From: Spirogloea muscicola
Taxonomy: Eukaryota; Streptophyta; Zygnematophyceae; Spirogloeales; Spirogloeaceae
Assembly: GCA_009602725.1 (NCBI GenBank)
Contig: WELB01000199.1
Span: forward strand, 1 to 24,406
DNA: 24,406 nucleotides
Direction of reading: 5' to 3'
Part shown: positions 9,433-22,035 of the stretch, one piece after another
How positions within the stretch are numbered: position 1 is the first letter of the stretch
How the letters are laid out: each line of letters starts with the position of its first letter
Program-made: the position numbers and the translations under genes
Notes under the pieces: model-generated
Told to the model about the DNA's origin: nothing
What the model saw: the letters and a program-made list of their open reading frames with translations, nothing else
The model's database searches: none

Positions 9433-9650
9433 GCTTGCTGTCATATAAACAAGCCTACTGACTTGGGAAGAAACAATGGGTTGGCCGCTCTGACTTCCAA
9501 GGCTTGCAAAATTGGAAGGCCAACCAAGAGCTCACATTCCAGTGTGAAGAGGCATCAGGGGCAGCTTAACAAGATCCTTGATGCCATCCACGTCGTCTCG
9601 GAAGGAGAGTTCCAAAATGAATGGCCATGGAGGCGGAGCATGGTCGCAGA

Positions 9651-10171
9651 CTACCTCTGCATGCTCTCAAAGCGCCGCAGGATGATGGAGCTGGTCTCCA
9701 AGAAGCGCTGAGCGCAATTGGACAGGCAGCTAGCCTCGCCGCTGCTGAACTTGCTGCCGGGCGCCCCGCTGATGCACTTGTCCCAGCACACGTCCGTCAG
9801 CTTGGCCACGAGCTCGTTCAGCATCGCCTTCTGCTTCTCTTGCTGAGTGTTGCACCCACCAGACATGCACAACGACGAGGGTGTGAGAGACGGCGCACCT
9901 CCCACTGATGCAACGTCAATCTGGGCACGAGCCCCTTGACTCTTGCCGTAGTCTGCGGTGCTGATAAACCCAGGTGAAGCTTTGTATTGGGACCGCAAGA
10001 GGATCGCAAGACTCAGCTTAGCCGCTCAGTCAGTCAACCGGTGAGACGTTGGAGCCGAACGGGAAGGTCGAGCGAGGAACTCCGGATGGGCGGCTATGCA
10101 TACGGGCCGTGGCAGCCCACCTCGAGGAACTGCTGGAGCTCGAAGTTGACGGCGGGCGAGGAGGCGTCCAT
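9651..10171 (-). CDS. TIM8: Mitochondrial intermembrane-space chaperone TIM8, 2 exons
   Basis: This gene encodes a small TIM chaperone that, with TIM13, escorts hydrophobic precursors across the mitochondrial intermembrane space. Exon 1 is 10121-10171 (17 codons, MDASSPAVNFELQQFLE). The intron is 9843-10120, with GTGGGC at the donor and CACTCAG at the acceptor. Exon 2 is 9651-9842 (63 codons plus TAG). Joined in phase 0 they give 80 residues, a normal length for the family. The twin CX3C motif is C36-W-D-K-C40 and C56-L-S-N-C60, which form the two disulphides made by the Mia40 pathway; QEKQKAMLNELVAKLTDVCW and SSIILRRF are typical flanks. An unspliced reading from an ATG just upstream of exon 2 would give 71 residues, but it would lose the conserved N-terminal helix. 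The poly-T artefact begins about 120 bp upstream of the start codon, so the promoter is not visible. Confidence 0.95.
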
Positions 10172-10289
10172 CAGAGGGCAGCGGGCCGGGCGCGCCGCAC
10201 TGCGAAGCCTGGCCGCCGCTCGCCCGCCGCGCACAGAGGTGGCCTCCCCCCGTCGGCCGCCGGGCACGGCCTGCGCCCCGTGGGCAGCN

Positions 10290-13218
<2,929 letters not shown>

Positions 13219-13275
13219 NNNNNNNNNNNNNNNNNNNNNNNNNNNNNNNNNNNNNNNNNNNNNNNNNNNNNNNNN
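13219..13275. other. Assembly gap (57 N)
   Basis: The gap follows the T tract directly. The true distance and order between the TIM8 side and the protease side cannot be read from this sequence. Confidence 0.98.

Positions 13276-13306
<31 letters not shown>
13276..13306. repeat. TC dinucleotide microsatellite
   Basis: About 15 copies of TC adjoin the gap and grade into TTTCTCTTC. It was probably longer in the genome and may be what broke the assembly. Confidence 0.9.
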
Positions 13307-13313
<7 letters not shown>

Positions 13314-13606
13314 CTAACCATGCTTTGGTTCAGTCCCCTTCCAGCCTGGCTTCGTCATTCCTGGCGGCCTTTTCAAGGGTGATTGATGTGAGAAGATAGC
13401 AAAGTTGACTCCTTATTAAGTGACACTCATGAGTCTGGACGATCCGGAGAGCAGCAGCTTGTAAAATCCCGGCAAGCTCATCTAGGACACAGTATAGGAG
13501 TGGTCAATGCCCCGGAGCAGAGGCTTGGCTAAAGCAGGTGCATTGTCTGAATGAATAAGGCAGGCATTGACCACTGGCGGTTTGGCACCAACTGGGTGCA
13601 GGAGAT
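13307..13606. other. 3' flank of the aspartic protease gene
   Basis: This is 300 bp between the microsatellite and the protease stop codon. It presumably includes the protease 3' untranslated region, read leftwards. No other feature is seen. Confidence 0.5.
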
Positions 13607-13738
13607 CTAGGCGTGGTGGCCAAGCACTCTATTGCCAGGCCCTGGAGGATGGTGACCAGGCACCCTATTTGGTGGCAGTGGACAATGGTGGCCAACAACA
13701 CGGCCTGGCAGGAGGGGCTGGTGGTGGCCGCTCACTCT
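13607..13738 (-). repeat. Four 36-bp coding repeats (R-V-x-G-H-H-x-P) ending the protease tail
   Basis: The last 44 codons are three full and one partial 12-residue unit: RVSGHHQPLLPG, RVVGHHCPLPPN, RVPGHHPPGPGN and RVLGHHA. The period is exactly 36 bp and the reading frame is kept, with RV and GHH invariant. Paired histidines in a proline-rich spacer could bind metal or cell-wall polymers, but that is only an idea. Confidence 0.85.
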
Positions 13739-16700
13739 TTTCGGACTTGGACTCGGTTGGGTGGCTGTCCGCTTATACTGGGACTGCGGCGATGCTGGAG
13801 CATTGGCCTTGGGTGGCCAGGGAGCCTGGGCAAGCCAGGAGGTTGGAGGCTCAGCATGCGACAACGTGGAAGTAGTCGCGTGAGCTACAGAGGGTGCAGC
13901 ATCGGGCTGCATGGCAGGCCTGAGGAGAGGGGCCGGGGCTGAGTACTCTGCCGGGCCAGTGGCATACTGGTGAGGCGGCTCCGCGGGCTGTGGGGCCGAG
14001 GCAAGGGTCACGTGAGGAAGTGGGGGAAGCACGACCAAGGGCGGGAGTCCTGCAGGGTGCCGAGGTTTCGGCGGCAAGGAGGCGGCAGGGGTCGGCTTCG
14101 CCACTCCATGTACAGGCCAAGGCCAGGATGGAGAAGGAAGAAAAGTCGGAGCTGCTGAAGACGACGCTGGCCAGGACTCCGACGCCATTGGTGCTTGAAA
14201 TGCTGGCGCAGAGGTAGGAATGTTCTCAGCAACTGGCGTGAGATCAGGGGTGTAGGCGGGAGCCTGGGAAGTAGCAGTGTTAGACTGGCAGATTTTGGGA
14301 GCCCAGCCGATCCGGCCTCTGGCTTGATCCCAAACCATGAGAACATTGTGCTGTTGGATGTTTCCGATGATGTTGACGGCAGGGAAACCACGGATGAGCC
14401 CGAGGCATGCAGTCTGAGCATCCTTTCGGAAGACGTATTGCTGACCAGAGGAAATGAAGGGCCCCGTTGAGCCAGTGAAGCGGAATACAAGGGGCGGGAA
14501 TCTGAAGTCAAATTCCGCTTGGGAAGTTGATGGTACTGGGTAGCAGACAACCGTCCCGTCTTGCATGTAGCTTGGAGATTTGAAAGGTACTCCAAAGCTG
14601 GCCAGGCTTGCAACGAGTGCGTCGAACACCTCTGGTGAGATTGATGAGAAGGTGGAGCCTGTGTCAAAGATGATGTGATCCCAGGATGAAGGGGCCACGA
14701 AGACTGGAGTAGTTCCTAGGGCCAGGCCACTGACTTGTACACTGTAGAAGGGGTTGAGGGGACTTGAATCGGTTGGAACGCTGAGGGGCACATAGTCCAA
14801 CCTCATCTCATCAACGGATGGGTCGCCGAACGTAAGGAGACCGGTGTTGGTCAAGTTTGCATCTCTCGTTGTCAGGCATGTTGTGAAATGTTCTCCAGTG
14901 ACTTGCGCCATCTGTATAATCGCTAGACAATGACAATCATGCACGAGCATATATGACGATGGCACATTGCATCCAAACTTTCTGAAAATAAGGATCAAGG
15001 AAGCACTTATGAAGAGCAACGTAGAGGTCCCAGCTTAACAGACTTGCCCAACAGCTTGCATTGACATAGATGGAAGCTGGACATGGAGACGTCTTCCACA
15101 AACTAACATACACAGGTCAACAGAAAGGGGATCACCTGACCAGCAAAAGATATCTTGCTAAGACTGAGGCCCAAAATTCCTCCAACCTTGGAGAAAGTTG
15201 TCTGGCTACTGTTACTGCAGCCAAAGGTAAGCGGCAACTGATGCTGCTTGCCTTCGTTGTCTCGCAAGCTGACAGTCTCCATGCCCAGAGTCCCCTCTGT
15301 GCTGGTCTCGTCTCCATACATGATATTATAGTGACAGGCAGCTGTACTATTTGCAGCACATTCGTTTGCCGAGGTGCTAAAGCCTGACTGCAAGAGATCT
15401 GCACAGAAAGGGCTTGAGCAGTCCTCTGTGCTGAAAGTTGACGACTTGGATGGGTCATATGGAGGTGCTTGTTGAGAGTCGCAGTCCCACAAGGCTTGCA
15501 CTGAAGATGGGAAGAGGAGCCTTGTCAGGGTGCTGCCGCTTTAGTGAGCATACACCAGATATCTCATCATCAGCAATATGCAGCAGTCCTTACATCTGAG
15601 CTCTAGCAGACCACAGTGGTGCACCTCAATACTGACCTGTGACCAGACAAGGTCACTGCCTGTGTCGACCACCAATTGCACATCCTGCAGCCAAAATGAC
15701 AGGGCTAAGATGCTGTGATACACAAAGAGAGCATCATCGAGCCCAAGGGATAATAGCATCACAAGCAAAGTAGCATACCTGTGGCGGTATACCGATTTGA
15801 AGATTTACATAGAAGTCCGCCAAGCCTTGTGCATATCCTGGAATTGCCACTTCTTCAAAGGCAAGGGGTTGTGACTCAACAAGCTGAGAAGATGACGAGG
15901 GTGTGTCAGCTTGCCACAGAGAGGAGAGCAGCTGATTTGTGGAGTCTGCCCGAGCCTGCAGCAGACAAGGAAACCAGGACTTTAAAGGTTTCACTCGAGC
16001 TGCATTACTAGTTGCACCACCAGTGCTCTATCATGCCACAGGCAGCAATAGAAGAGCAAACAAGGTAGAATGAGATGTCTGTTGGCATGCATGATACTGC
16101 TAACAAAGATTCGTGCTGATAGTGCTGGGTCTATGGCATATTCAAGTCCTGGTTTATAACATATTCAAGTCAGAGCAATGTATTTTGGAGGAAGCGAACC
16201 CTCGACTGTGCAATTGAAAATGCCACCACATTAATACCTGCGTTCTGTCAATGGCAGACCTCCATAAAGACTCAGCATCATAAGTAACAGTCTGGAAAGG
16301 CGAGCTTGGGGACTCCACGTAGAGCAGCTCCAACCTCTCATTTCAGCACCCAACAATACAGAAGAGTCAGTAGATCTGACGTCTGTGCGCAGCTGGCCTA
16401 CTCTTGCATGGCTTGTCTACTTCGGACTTGCTTCTAGCTCATTGTGACTCTGCAACAATAACCGCAACTAGCAGAATATGCATAGGAAGTACAGCCAGAC
16501 ACGCTAGACTATGAAGCACTCGAAATAATCTCAGGCACGTTCAGCTCTCTGGTACTGGTACCACTCTGATGATGAGGCGACAAGGCAAGGCGACCATAGA
16601 ACCATACCTCAGCGCCTGGGGCGTTGAACTCCGTAATGCCCTTCCATTTCCCTGCAGCCTTGGCTCCTAACGACAAAGGAGACATACGGTGTAAGACTGG

Positions 16701-17376
16701 AATCTTAGTATAAGCATGACTACTCAGTAAGGTGGACCTGAATGTGTCTACGTCAGAAGCAGATAAAGAGAGTAAGAGGTAGGGTCAGAAGCAGATAAAG
16801 AGAGTAAGAGGTAGGGTGGGGTGGAGAAGGAGAGGGAAAAAACAGGAGGCGTGCAGAAGCCAGTTGATCTACTTGATAATCAGCTCCTAGGATAGCGCGT
16901 GCCATATACATGTTGATGTAACCTGGGGCTAGCTAACCAATCTGCAACCCTTTGTGCGCCATCCATCGGATGCAGTAACAGGTTTACGAACAGTCCCACC
17001 CTCCCTTGCAGGCTTAAGCAATGCAGGGCATGCCTTGCTTCAGTGGATTCACCTGATGCTCGGGGCTGATGCTGTGTCCGGAGGATGCTGCGGTCCAGAT
17101 CCGCGGCCCTACATTTGGCAGCACAGGTTTTTGATACACTACTCAGCCCGGTGGTAAAGAAGGAAGACTACATCAGGCTCCAGCTGCACATGATACTCTG
17201 AATGAAGTGAGTAGTACTCTATGACCACCATGGTAGGCTTCCAGCGCTGCCTTAATTAAGCATCCCAGCTGATCAAAGGAGGTGCAGCGGGTTCTGTCAG
17301 CAGATTGACCTGATCTGGCTGCAGCTGCGTCGAACACTGCCGTCGCCAGCCACAGGGCGAGGAGAAGGATACCCAT
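13607..17376 (-). CDS. A1-family (nepenthesin-like) aspartic protease, 7 exons, one-base frame break
   Basis: This gene encodes a secretory or vacuolar pepsin-fold protease. Exons, 5' to 3': 17310-17376, 16608-16666, 16238-16336, 15779-15955, 15637-15684, 15136-15500, 13607-14911. All introns have GT-AG ends and phases agree. Residues (about 706 in all, counting one restored codon): signal peptide at 1-20 (MGILLLALWLATAVF core); propeptide with LELLYVESPSSPF; catalytic VVDTGSDLVW (Asp141); CKPC start of the Cys-rich plant insert; flap YGDETSTEG (Tyr212); GGILGLS; second catalytic FDTGS (Asp355); closing IIGNIQQHNV and IGWAPKIC at 480; then a 226-residue Pro/Ala/His tail. Exon 15136-15500 is 365 nt where 366 are needed. 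A missing G in the run at 15486-15488 would restore CKPC-GDC. It could be a sequencing error or a real pseudogenising lesion. Substrate unknown. Confidence 0.88.
16752..16815. repeat. Perfect 32-bp tandem duplication in protease intron 1
   Basis: Two identical 32-bp units (GTCAGAAGCAGATAAAGAGA and 12 more bases) abut at 16783/16784. They lie in the 643-bp first intron of the protease gene. The lack of divergence suggests a recent replication-slippage event. Confidence 0.9.
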
Positions 17377-17499
17377 CGTAAGCAAAGGCGAGGGAGCAAA
17401 TGAGCTGTCAGACACATCAAGACGTTTTCATGAGGCAGGATCCGGGAGCCACCGCCACTCGGGAACGCACAGCAGACGAGAGATCCATGCATTCTTCGC

Positions 17500-18019
17500 G
17501 AGATGAAGCGGCGGAACGTTAGCAGCTCACATGAGCCTCTTGGTGAAGTCGTGTCGGCAGCGGTGTGGTCCTGCGGCTGGCTCTCGCCGCAGACCCGGCG
17601 GCGGCGGCGGCGGCGCGGGAGCGGGAGTCGGAGCTGGGGCGCGTGGGGCGCGAGGGCTTTGGAGAGGCAGAAGCTCGGGTGGCGGCAGCCATGGCGGGCG
17701 CGGAGGGCGGGGGTTGCTGGTCGAACCGCTGCGGTTGCAGGCTGGCTGACCGCCGCCGCAGCGGGGACTGGCCAGCTCCGGCCCCGCCCGCAGCCTGCCC
17801 GCGGATCGCGGGCAGCGCCCCAAACTCCCTTTTTACGCGGACAGGGTGAACTCGGGGTTTGTTGGGGGGCAGTTTCGGGTGTGGTGCCGGAGCCGGAGAC
17901 CGGTCGAAAACTTGCGTGTATTGAAAGAGCATTACTACAATGGAAAGCCAAAGTGGCCAAGTACAAGAAAACCAAGCGCGGCCAGATCAATTGGTGGCTC
18001 GGAAAATAAAGTGCTCCCC
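17500..18019. other. GC-rich island upstream of the protease start, possible promoter or lost first exon
   Basis: About 17560-17830 is very GC-rich, with a GGC triplet run at 17595-17614, unlike the DNA around it. It begins about 200 bp upstream of the protease ATG. A + strand frame at 17503-18009 encodes 168 residues, but it is Arg/Gly/Ala-rich in all frames, as expected of composition alone. It may be a CpG-type promoter shared with a divergent + strand gene whose body has been replaced by the retroelement fragment starting near 18050. I recognise no protein here. Confidence 0.3.
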
Positions 18020-18049
18020 CATAGTGAAGAGAAAGTGCTCGCCTAGGAG

Positions 18050-18435
18050 AAGAGAGGGCAGGCCATGGAGCGGCGGCCGGGTCCGCCAGGGGGGCTGCCC
18101 GGCTTCAAAGCGGCCGGCTTCCCTGGCCCAGGTCTTCCGGATGCGGCTCTCCGTGTCGCTTCAACGCTCCCTCGCTCATGCCGTCCACTCGCGCGCGGGC
18201 CGTGCTCTTGTTGCTGCTTCCGGGTCTCGTCTGCCTGCATCTTTTCCAGCTTCGAGCTACTCTGACCTGATGTTGCTCACCCGCGGGTAATGAGCTGTGG
18301 TTTCGTCATGTCTAGTTGTCTAGATGCCTAGCTGCGTGTTTCCCTTCTTTTCGGCACCTGTTGTAGCTCTTAGGATTTTGTCCATTCTTTGTTGGCTGGC
18401 TTCTGCCAGCCCCTCTCTTCTATGGGCGAGCTCTT
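18050..18435 (+). mobile_element. Truncated 3' end of the non-LTR family (+)
   Basis: About 18114-18287 encodes ASLAQVFRMRLSVSLQRSLA, AVHSRAGRALVAASGS and SSYSDLMLLTRG with a stop at 18288. It is nearly collinear with 6074-6276 of the long copy, including GCGGCGGCCGGGT upstream. The 3' UTR follows with TGTCCATTCTTTGTTGGCTG, the stem-loop and TATGGGCGAGC. Compared with the long copy, the terminal TAC-TGA has become a TAA stop. Confidence 0.75.
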
Positions 18436-18495
18436 TCTTGGGCAAGAAGAAGGCTCGCCCATAAAGAAAGAGGGGCTGGCAAAGCCAGCCCAAAA
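18372..18495. repeat. Nested inverted repeat built from two 3'-UTR modules
   Basis: A + oriented module (GGCTGGC-CTGCCAGCCCCTCT, TATGGGCGAGC) is followed within 20 bp by a minus-oriented one (GCTCGCCCATA, AGAGGGGCTGGCAAAGCCAG). Together they can form an imperfect hairpin of about 50 bp per arm, whose arms each contain a smaller GGCTGGC/GCCAGCC hairpin. It looks like the junction of two oppositely oriented insertions. Confidence 0.7.
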
Positions 18496-19340
18496 AAATA
18501 AATAATAGTTCAAGGGGCCAAAGAGGAGGAAAGAAGTGCTCGCCCATAGAGAAGAGGGGCTGGCAAAGCCAGCCCAAAAAGAATGGACAATGTCCAAAGC
18601 CAACGAAAGAGGTGCCGAAAAGGGACTACACTACAAACCACGGCAAAAAAACACACGACGATGCAAAGGGAAGCTCAGTACCCGCGAGTGAGCAACATCA
18701 GGTCATTCCATTTCATTGCAGGGAATGAGGCACTCCGCCGAGACCCAGAGGCGGCGGCCGTAGCACGGCCTGCTCGCGTGTGGACGGCGTGGGCAAGGGA
18801 GCGTTGAAGCGGTATCGCCAGGCGCATGCGGAAGACTTGTGCAAGCGAACCGGCGGCTTTGAAGCGGGGCAGCGCTCCTGGCAGACCCGGCCGCCGATTG
18901 ATGGCCTGACGGGCAAGTCGCCGGAGGACTTCCAGCCAGCGGCTGCCGAAGGCCCCGTGCACATCAAAAAGCGCTTAGCAGCTACGAAGGGGCCTGAAGA
19001 AGCTATGTCAGAAGGGGGAGGATGGATCACCTGGTGGTTACGAGTGAGGAAAAAGGGAAGAGGCACTCTGTCAAGACCCGGAGGCAGCAGCCATAGCGCG
19101 GCAGCGCGTGCGTGGTCCGCATGAGCCAAAGAAGAAGAAGAAGAAAGAGCGCTGGAGCGAGACCGCCAGCCTCATCCGAATTACCTAAGCGTGGGAGCCG
19201 GCCGCATAGAGGAGAAAGTGCTCGCCCATAGGGAAGATGGGCTGGCAAAGAGAGCCCAAAAAGAATGGACTAAACCCTAAACCCTAAACCCAATGTCCAA
19301 AGCCAAAGGAAGAGGGGAGAGGCCAGCCCAAACGAGTGGA
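18496..19340 (-). mobile_element. Head-to-tail relics of non-LTR 3' ends (minus)
   Basis: The leftmost relic, 18970-18505, encodes GAFGSRWLEVLRRLARQA, LAQVFRMRLAIPLQRSLAHA, VHTRAGRATAAASGS and NDLMLLTRGY with a stop near 18676. Its 3' UTR has the stem-loop at 18556-18574 and AAGAATGGACAATGTCC. Next to it, about 19175-19035 encodes RMRLAVSLQRS, then a TTC-triplet expansion (GAA run at 19130-19146) and AMAAASGS. A further 3' UTR module covers 19340-19205 and contains the telomeric insert. The copies are independent truncated pieces in the same orientation, all defective. Confidence 0.65.
19271..19291 (-). repeat. Interstitial telomeric repeat, (TTTAGGG)3
   Basis: Exactly three TAAACCC units (21 bp) stand inside the 3' UTR motif GAATGGAC-AATGTCCAAAGCC, which is uninterrupted in the sister copy at 18581-18601. 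No flanking bases are duplicated or lost. TTTAGGG is the plant and common green-algal telomere unit. Confidence 0.9.
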
Positions 19341-19499
19341 CAATGTACAAGGGCAAGCACATCTGATGACGCTCATTACCACTGCATGGAGGACCCGCTC
19401 AATCATCACGGGTCAACATCAAGGCCGCTCATCGATGCCTGAATACCAGATGCCAAATTCCAAGCCCTTCTGCTACGAAATGCTTCAGTAACCCCTGCA

Positions 19500-20345
19500 A
19501 AGCAGCCGCAGACTTTGTTCTTTCTTTTTTCTGGGCTGGCCTCTTCCAGCCACCGCCCTCTCCTTCCCACGTGGTGGCCAATGCCTTTAGCTTCAGCTCC
19601 GAGGCCTTTCGGACTTCGCTCCAACTCTTCCTCGGCCTCCCTATTAATTGCCTGATTGGGGTGCGCCAGTGTGAGTGCGGCTTCCGTGCAGAGACTGCTG
19701 GGCTCGCCACTCACATGCTGCGATGCCCCACTGGACCAGAAGTGTTGGGCATCCACAACCACCTTCGTGATGCCTTGGCGGGTCTGATGCGCGACGCCGG
19801 GTACTGTGCGGTCGTGCAAGTGAACAATGTCACCTATCACCACGGATGTCCAGGGACGTCATCATTTCCCGCACACTTGACATTGTGGGCGTGCAACCTG
19901 GTGGAGGACCTCGGGCCTTGGTCGATGTCGTGCTTACGGAGGCGTATAGAGGTCCAGCATCGAAACACATCGCTGATACCGCAGTGGGCAGTGCAGAACA
20001 AACAAAGCTGCAGCACTACTCTGCCTACCACCAATGTGATCAGCTCCTGCCAGCAGCAGTCGACATCTTTGGCTGCTTAGGTTCTCGTTTCCTTATCTCT
20101 TTAAAATATAGCCAAATTAGGCTACACACGACATGCAAATGTGTTCCCGGCTGAGATGGGCTTGCCAGCTGCATTTTCGTCGTTCTTGCGACGATGATTT
20201 TCGGCCTGTTTGCAGCATGCTCAGCGTAATGCTTTGCACCAGAAAGCTGGGCGAGCTCTAGTTGGTGGCAGAATGGCTTCGTATCTGCTATCTAGTATTC
20301 AGGCATCTATTAGCGACCTTCAAGTATTGACCCGTGGTTACTGAG
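19500..20345 (+). mobile_element. Non-LTR relic: CCHC, endonuclease and C-terminus (+)
   Basis: A stem-loop module (CTGGGCTGGCCTCTTCCAGC, 19531-19550) precedes the relic. The coding part has CECGFRAETAGLATHMLRC (about 19673-19730), HLRDALAGLMRDAGYCAVVQ, then a frame change near 19845 to TLDIVGVQPGGGPRALVDVV. The C-terminus SSIQASISDLQVLTRGY ends in TGA at about 20341-20343. It corresponds to 5590-6276 of the long copy but is clearly diverged. LVDVV matches IADVV, and the Lys-Lys-Tyr of the long copy is KLQHY here. It is frame-broken and lacks the RT. Confidence 0.7.
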
Positions 20346-20514
20346 CGGGTCAATCTGCTGTAGGGTTATGTATGTCTTTAGGTGTGCTTGCCTTTGTACT
20401 TGGCCATTTGGCCTTCGTTTTTTTCCGTACACGAATTAATCTCCTGGTCGATGCCCGCCGACGTAGTCGGGCGGGTAGCTTAGGGCACTCCAGCGTCCCG
20501 CAAGCCACAGTTGC

Positions 20515-20690
20515 ATGCTATAGAATGCGGCTATCATTGAGTCCACAGCGCTCCCACTTGCGATACACCAGCGTGCTGGGCGTGCATTTGCCCAGGCTAA
20601 TGGCTTCCGTGTTGGTGGTTTGGCTCCTCAGCTTAGCTTGTCAGATATGCATGTGCTCACAGGGGCATAGTAGTGTCCCTTAGCTAGCTC
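20515..20690 (+). mobile_element. Further C-terminal relic of the non-LTR family (+)
   Basis: YRMRLSLSPQRS at about 20521-20556 matches the FRMRLSVSLQRS module. The following bases (CGTGCTGGGCGTGCATTTGC) correspond to the RAGRA segment in a shifted frame, and ATATGCATGTGCTCACAGG corresponds to the end of the ORF. It is short and eroded. Confidence 0.5.
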
Positions 20691-21140
20691 ACTACCCCGT
20701 AACGGGACATTGTAAGGCTAGAATTGGCCTCCCTTTCAATGTCATGCGCACCGCCCGCCTTCTCTCCTAGAAGCGTATATCTCTCCTGGAAGCGACTTCC
20801 TCCCTTCCGCGACCAAGTAGGAATCGCCCAGCTTTCTGATGCAAAGCCTGAGCCTGAGCACGCTGTAAACAGGCCGACACCGACGATGCAAGAACAACAA
20901 TATGCAGCTGGCAAGCAATCTCAACTGGAAGCACATTCGCGCGTCGTGCATAGCCCACAATGGCTTGCTCGAGCAGAAGGCGCGCAGTGCGCATGTATAA
21001 AGAGAAAGCGGCTGCTGATATTAAAGAATCGGCTGTAAACTGCCAGCTAGATGCATACAGGTGTTCATGACGGAGTCAAAAGCTAGAAATGTATTGAGAG
21101 TGAGCCAAGGAAAGCCAGTACACTGCTTGTAAGCAGAACG
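20691..21140. other. Unassigned spacer
   Basis: No gene or repeat is recognised in these 450 bp. Overlapping short frames on both strands have no motif. Confidence 0.5.
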
Positions 21141-21290
21141 AAAAAGAAGAAAGTGCTCGCCCATTGAGAATAGGGGCTGGAACAACCAGCCCGAAAAAGA
21201 ATGAACAGAGTACGAGAAGGGGGCCAGGGGAAGCGCTAAGTAACAGAAACAAAGCTGCTACGAGACACTCAGTAACCCGAGTAACGAAAA
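21141..21290 (-). mobile_element. 3' UTR fragment of the non-LTR family (minus)
   Basis: The minus strand reads ...CGGGTTACTGAGTGTC near 21275 (the end of the ORF, TRGY-stop style). It continues through CCCCTGGCCCCCTTCTCGTA, TCTTTTTCGGGCTGGTTGTT and CCAGCCCCTATTC to ATGGGCGAGCACTTTC at about 21150. It is an inverted copy of 21895-21985. Confidence 0.6.
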
Positions 21291-21745
21291 AGAGGATCTA
21301 AGGCAACAAATGGAACCTGGAGTGGGACTGAAGTATTTACAGGCACATACATATCTGTCAGACTAGAATTAGGCGCAGGACCACCCCGTTTGGAGCGCGC
21401 CCGGAGATGTAGATCACGTAGATGAAGTGCAAGAGCTTGGAGGGCGGCTCAGCGAGAGCCTAGCCCTGTACTACGAAACTGCAGTGTAATAATCTGCTGG
21501 ACCTCAGAATGTATTGGACGTCAATCGCCAGTGCTGCGATTCCATCACCAGCAGGGTGATAGAGAAAGCTGGCGCAAGTGTATCGCGCCTGGCCGTCTCG
21601 CTGCAGAGGTCTGTGGCCCCCGCGCTGCACCTTCGTGCCGGCAGAGCCCTCGCTGCTGCCTCTGGCTCTAGCCAGGGGAAGGAAGTGCTCGCCCATTGAG
21701 AATAGGGGCTAGAAAAGCCAGCCCAAAGAAGAATGAACAGAGTAC
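21291..21745. mobile_element. Overlapping opposed relics of the non-LTR family
   Basis: About 21574-21675 (+) encodes RLAVSLQRSVAPALHLRAGR with AAASGS, the C-terminal module. Just left of it, on the minus strand at about 21545-21505, GIAALAIDVQYI matches AFAALAIDVHGAF of the long copy. A minus-oriented stem-loop module with GTGCTCGCCCATTGAG follows at 21685-21740. The first 170 bp (21291-21460) show nothing recognisable. These fragments come from at least two insertions or from a rearrangement. Confidence 0.5.
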
Positions 21746-21879
21746 GGCTCGGGGACCCACTTCCAGGAGCCTAGCATCTCTGATCTTCGGCTGCTTAGCA
21801 GGGGTAATTGAGTGATTCGGAGCTGCTTTGTTTCAGCCACCATCCTTCTTGCCGCGCTTCTCTATTTGTTTCTTTGTGT

Positions 21880-22035
21880 GCTTGTTTTTCTTAGCGCTTC
21901 CCCTGGGCCCCTTCTCGTACTTTGTTCCTTCTTTTTTGGGCTGGCTTTTCCAGCCCTTATCCTCAATGGGCGAGCACTTTCTTCTTAGTAAGAGAAAGAA
22001 GTGGCTCTCCCGATGGGGGCAAGGGCTGTGATAAG
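21880..22035 (+). mobile_element. 3' UTR fragment with opposed tail module
   Basis: A + oriented copy, GCGCTTCCCCTGGGCCCCTT to TTGGGCTGGCTTTTCCAGCC and AATGGGCGAGCAC (to about 21980), is followed by a minus-oriented tail. The tail is AGTGGCTCTCCCGATGGGGG then CAAGGGCTGTGATAAG, the complement of the long copy's CACAGCCCTTGCCCCCATTG near 6494. Confidence 0.6.

Noticed and set aside
9463-9711. 82-codon + strand frame overlapping TIM8
   Set aside because: It has a TTG start, partly overlaps TIM8 exon 2 antisense and has no recognisable domain.
9843-9866. TIM8 read as a single exon from an ATG at about 9864
   Set aside because: The two-exon model adds a conserved N-terminal helix with perfect splice sites and phase.
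17256-17990. 244-codon minus-strand frame with a hydrophobic N-terminus
   Set aside because: It has no ATG, its length follows from GC-rich composition, and it overlaps in another frame the signal-peptide exon that splices correctly into the protease.
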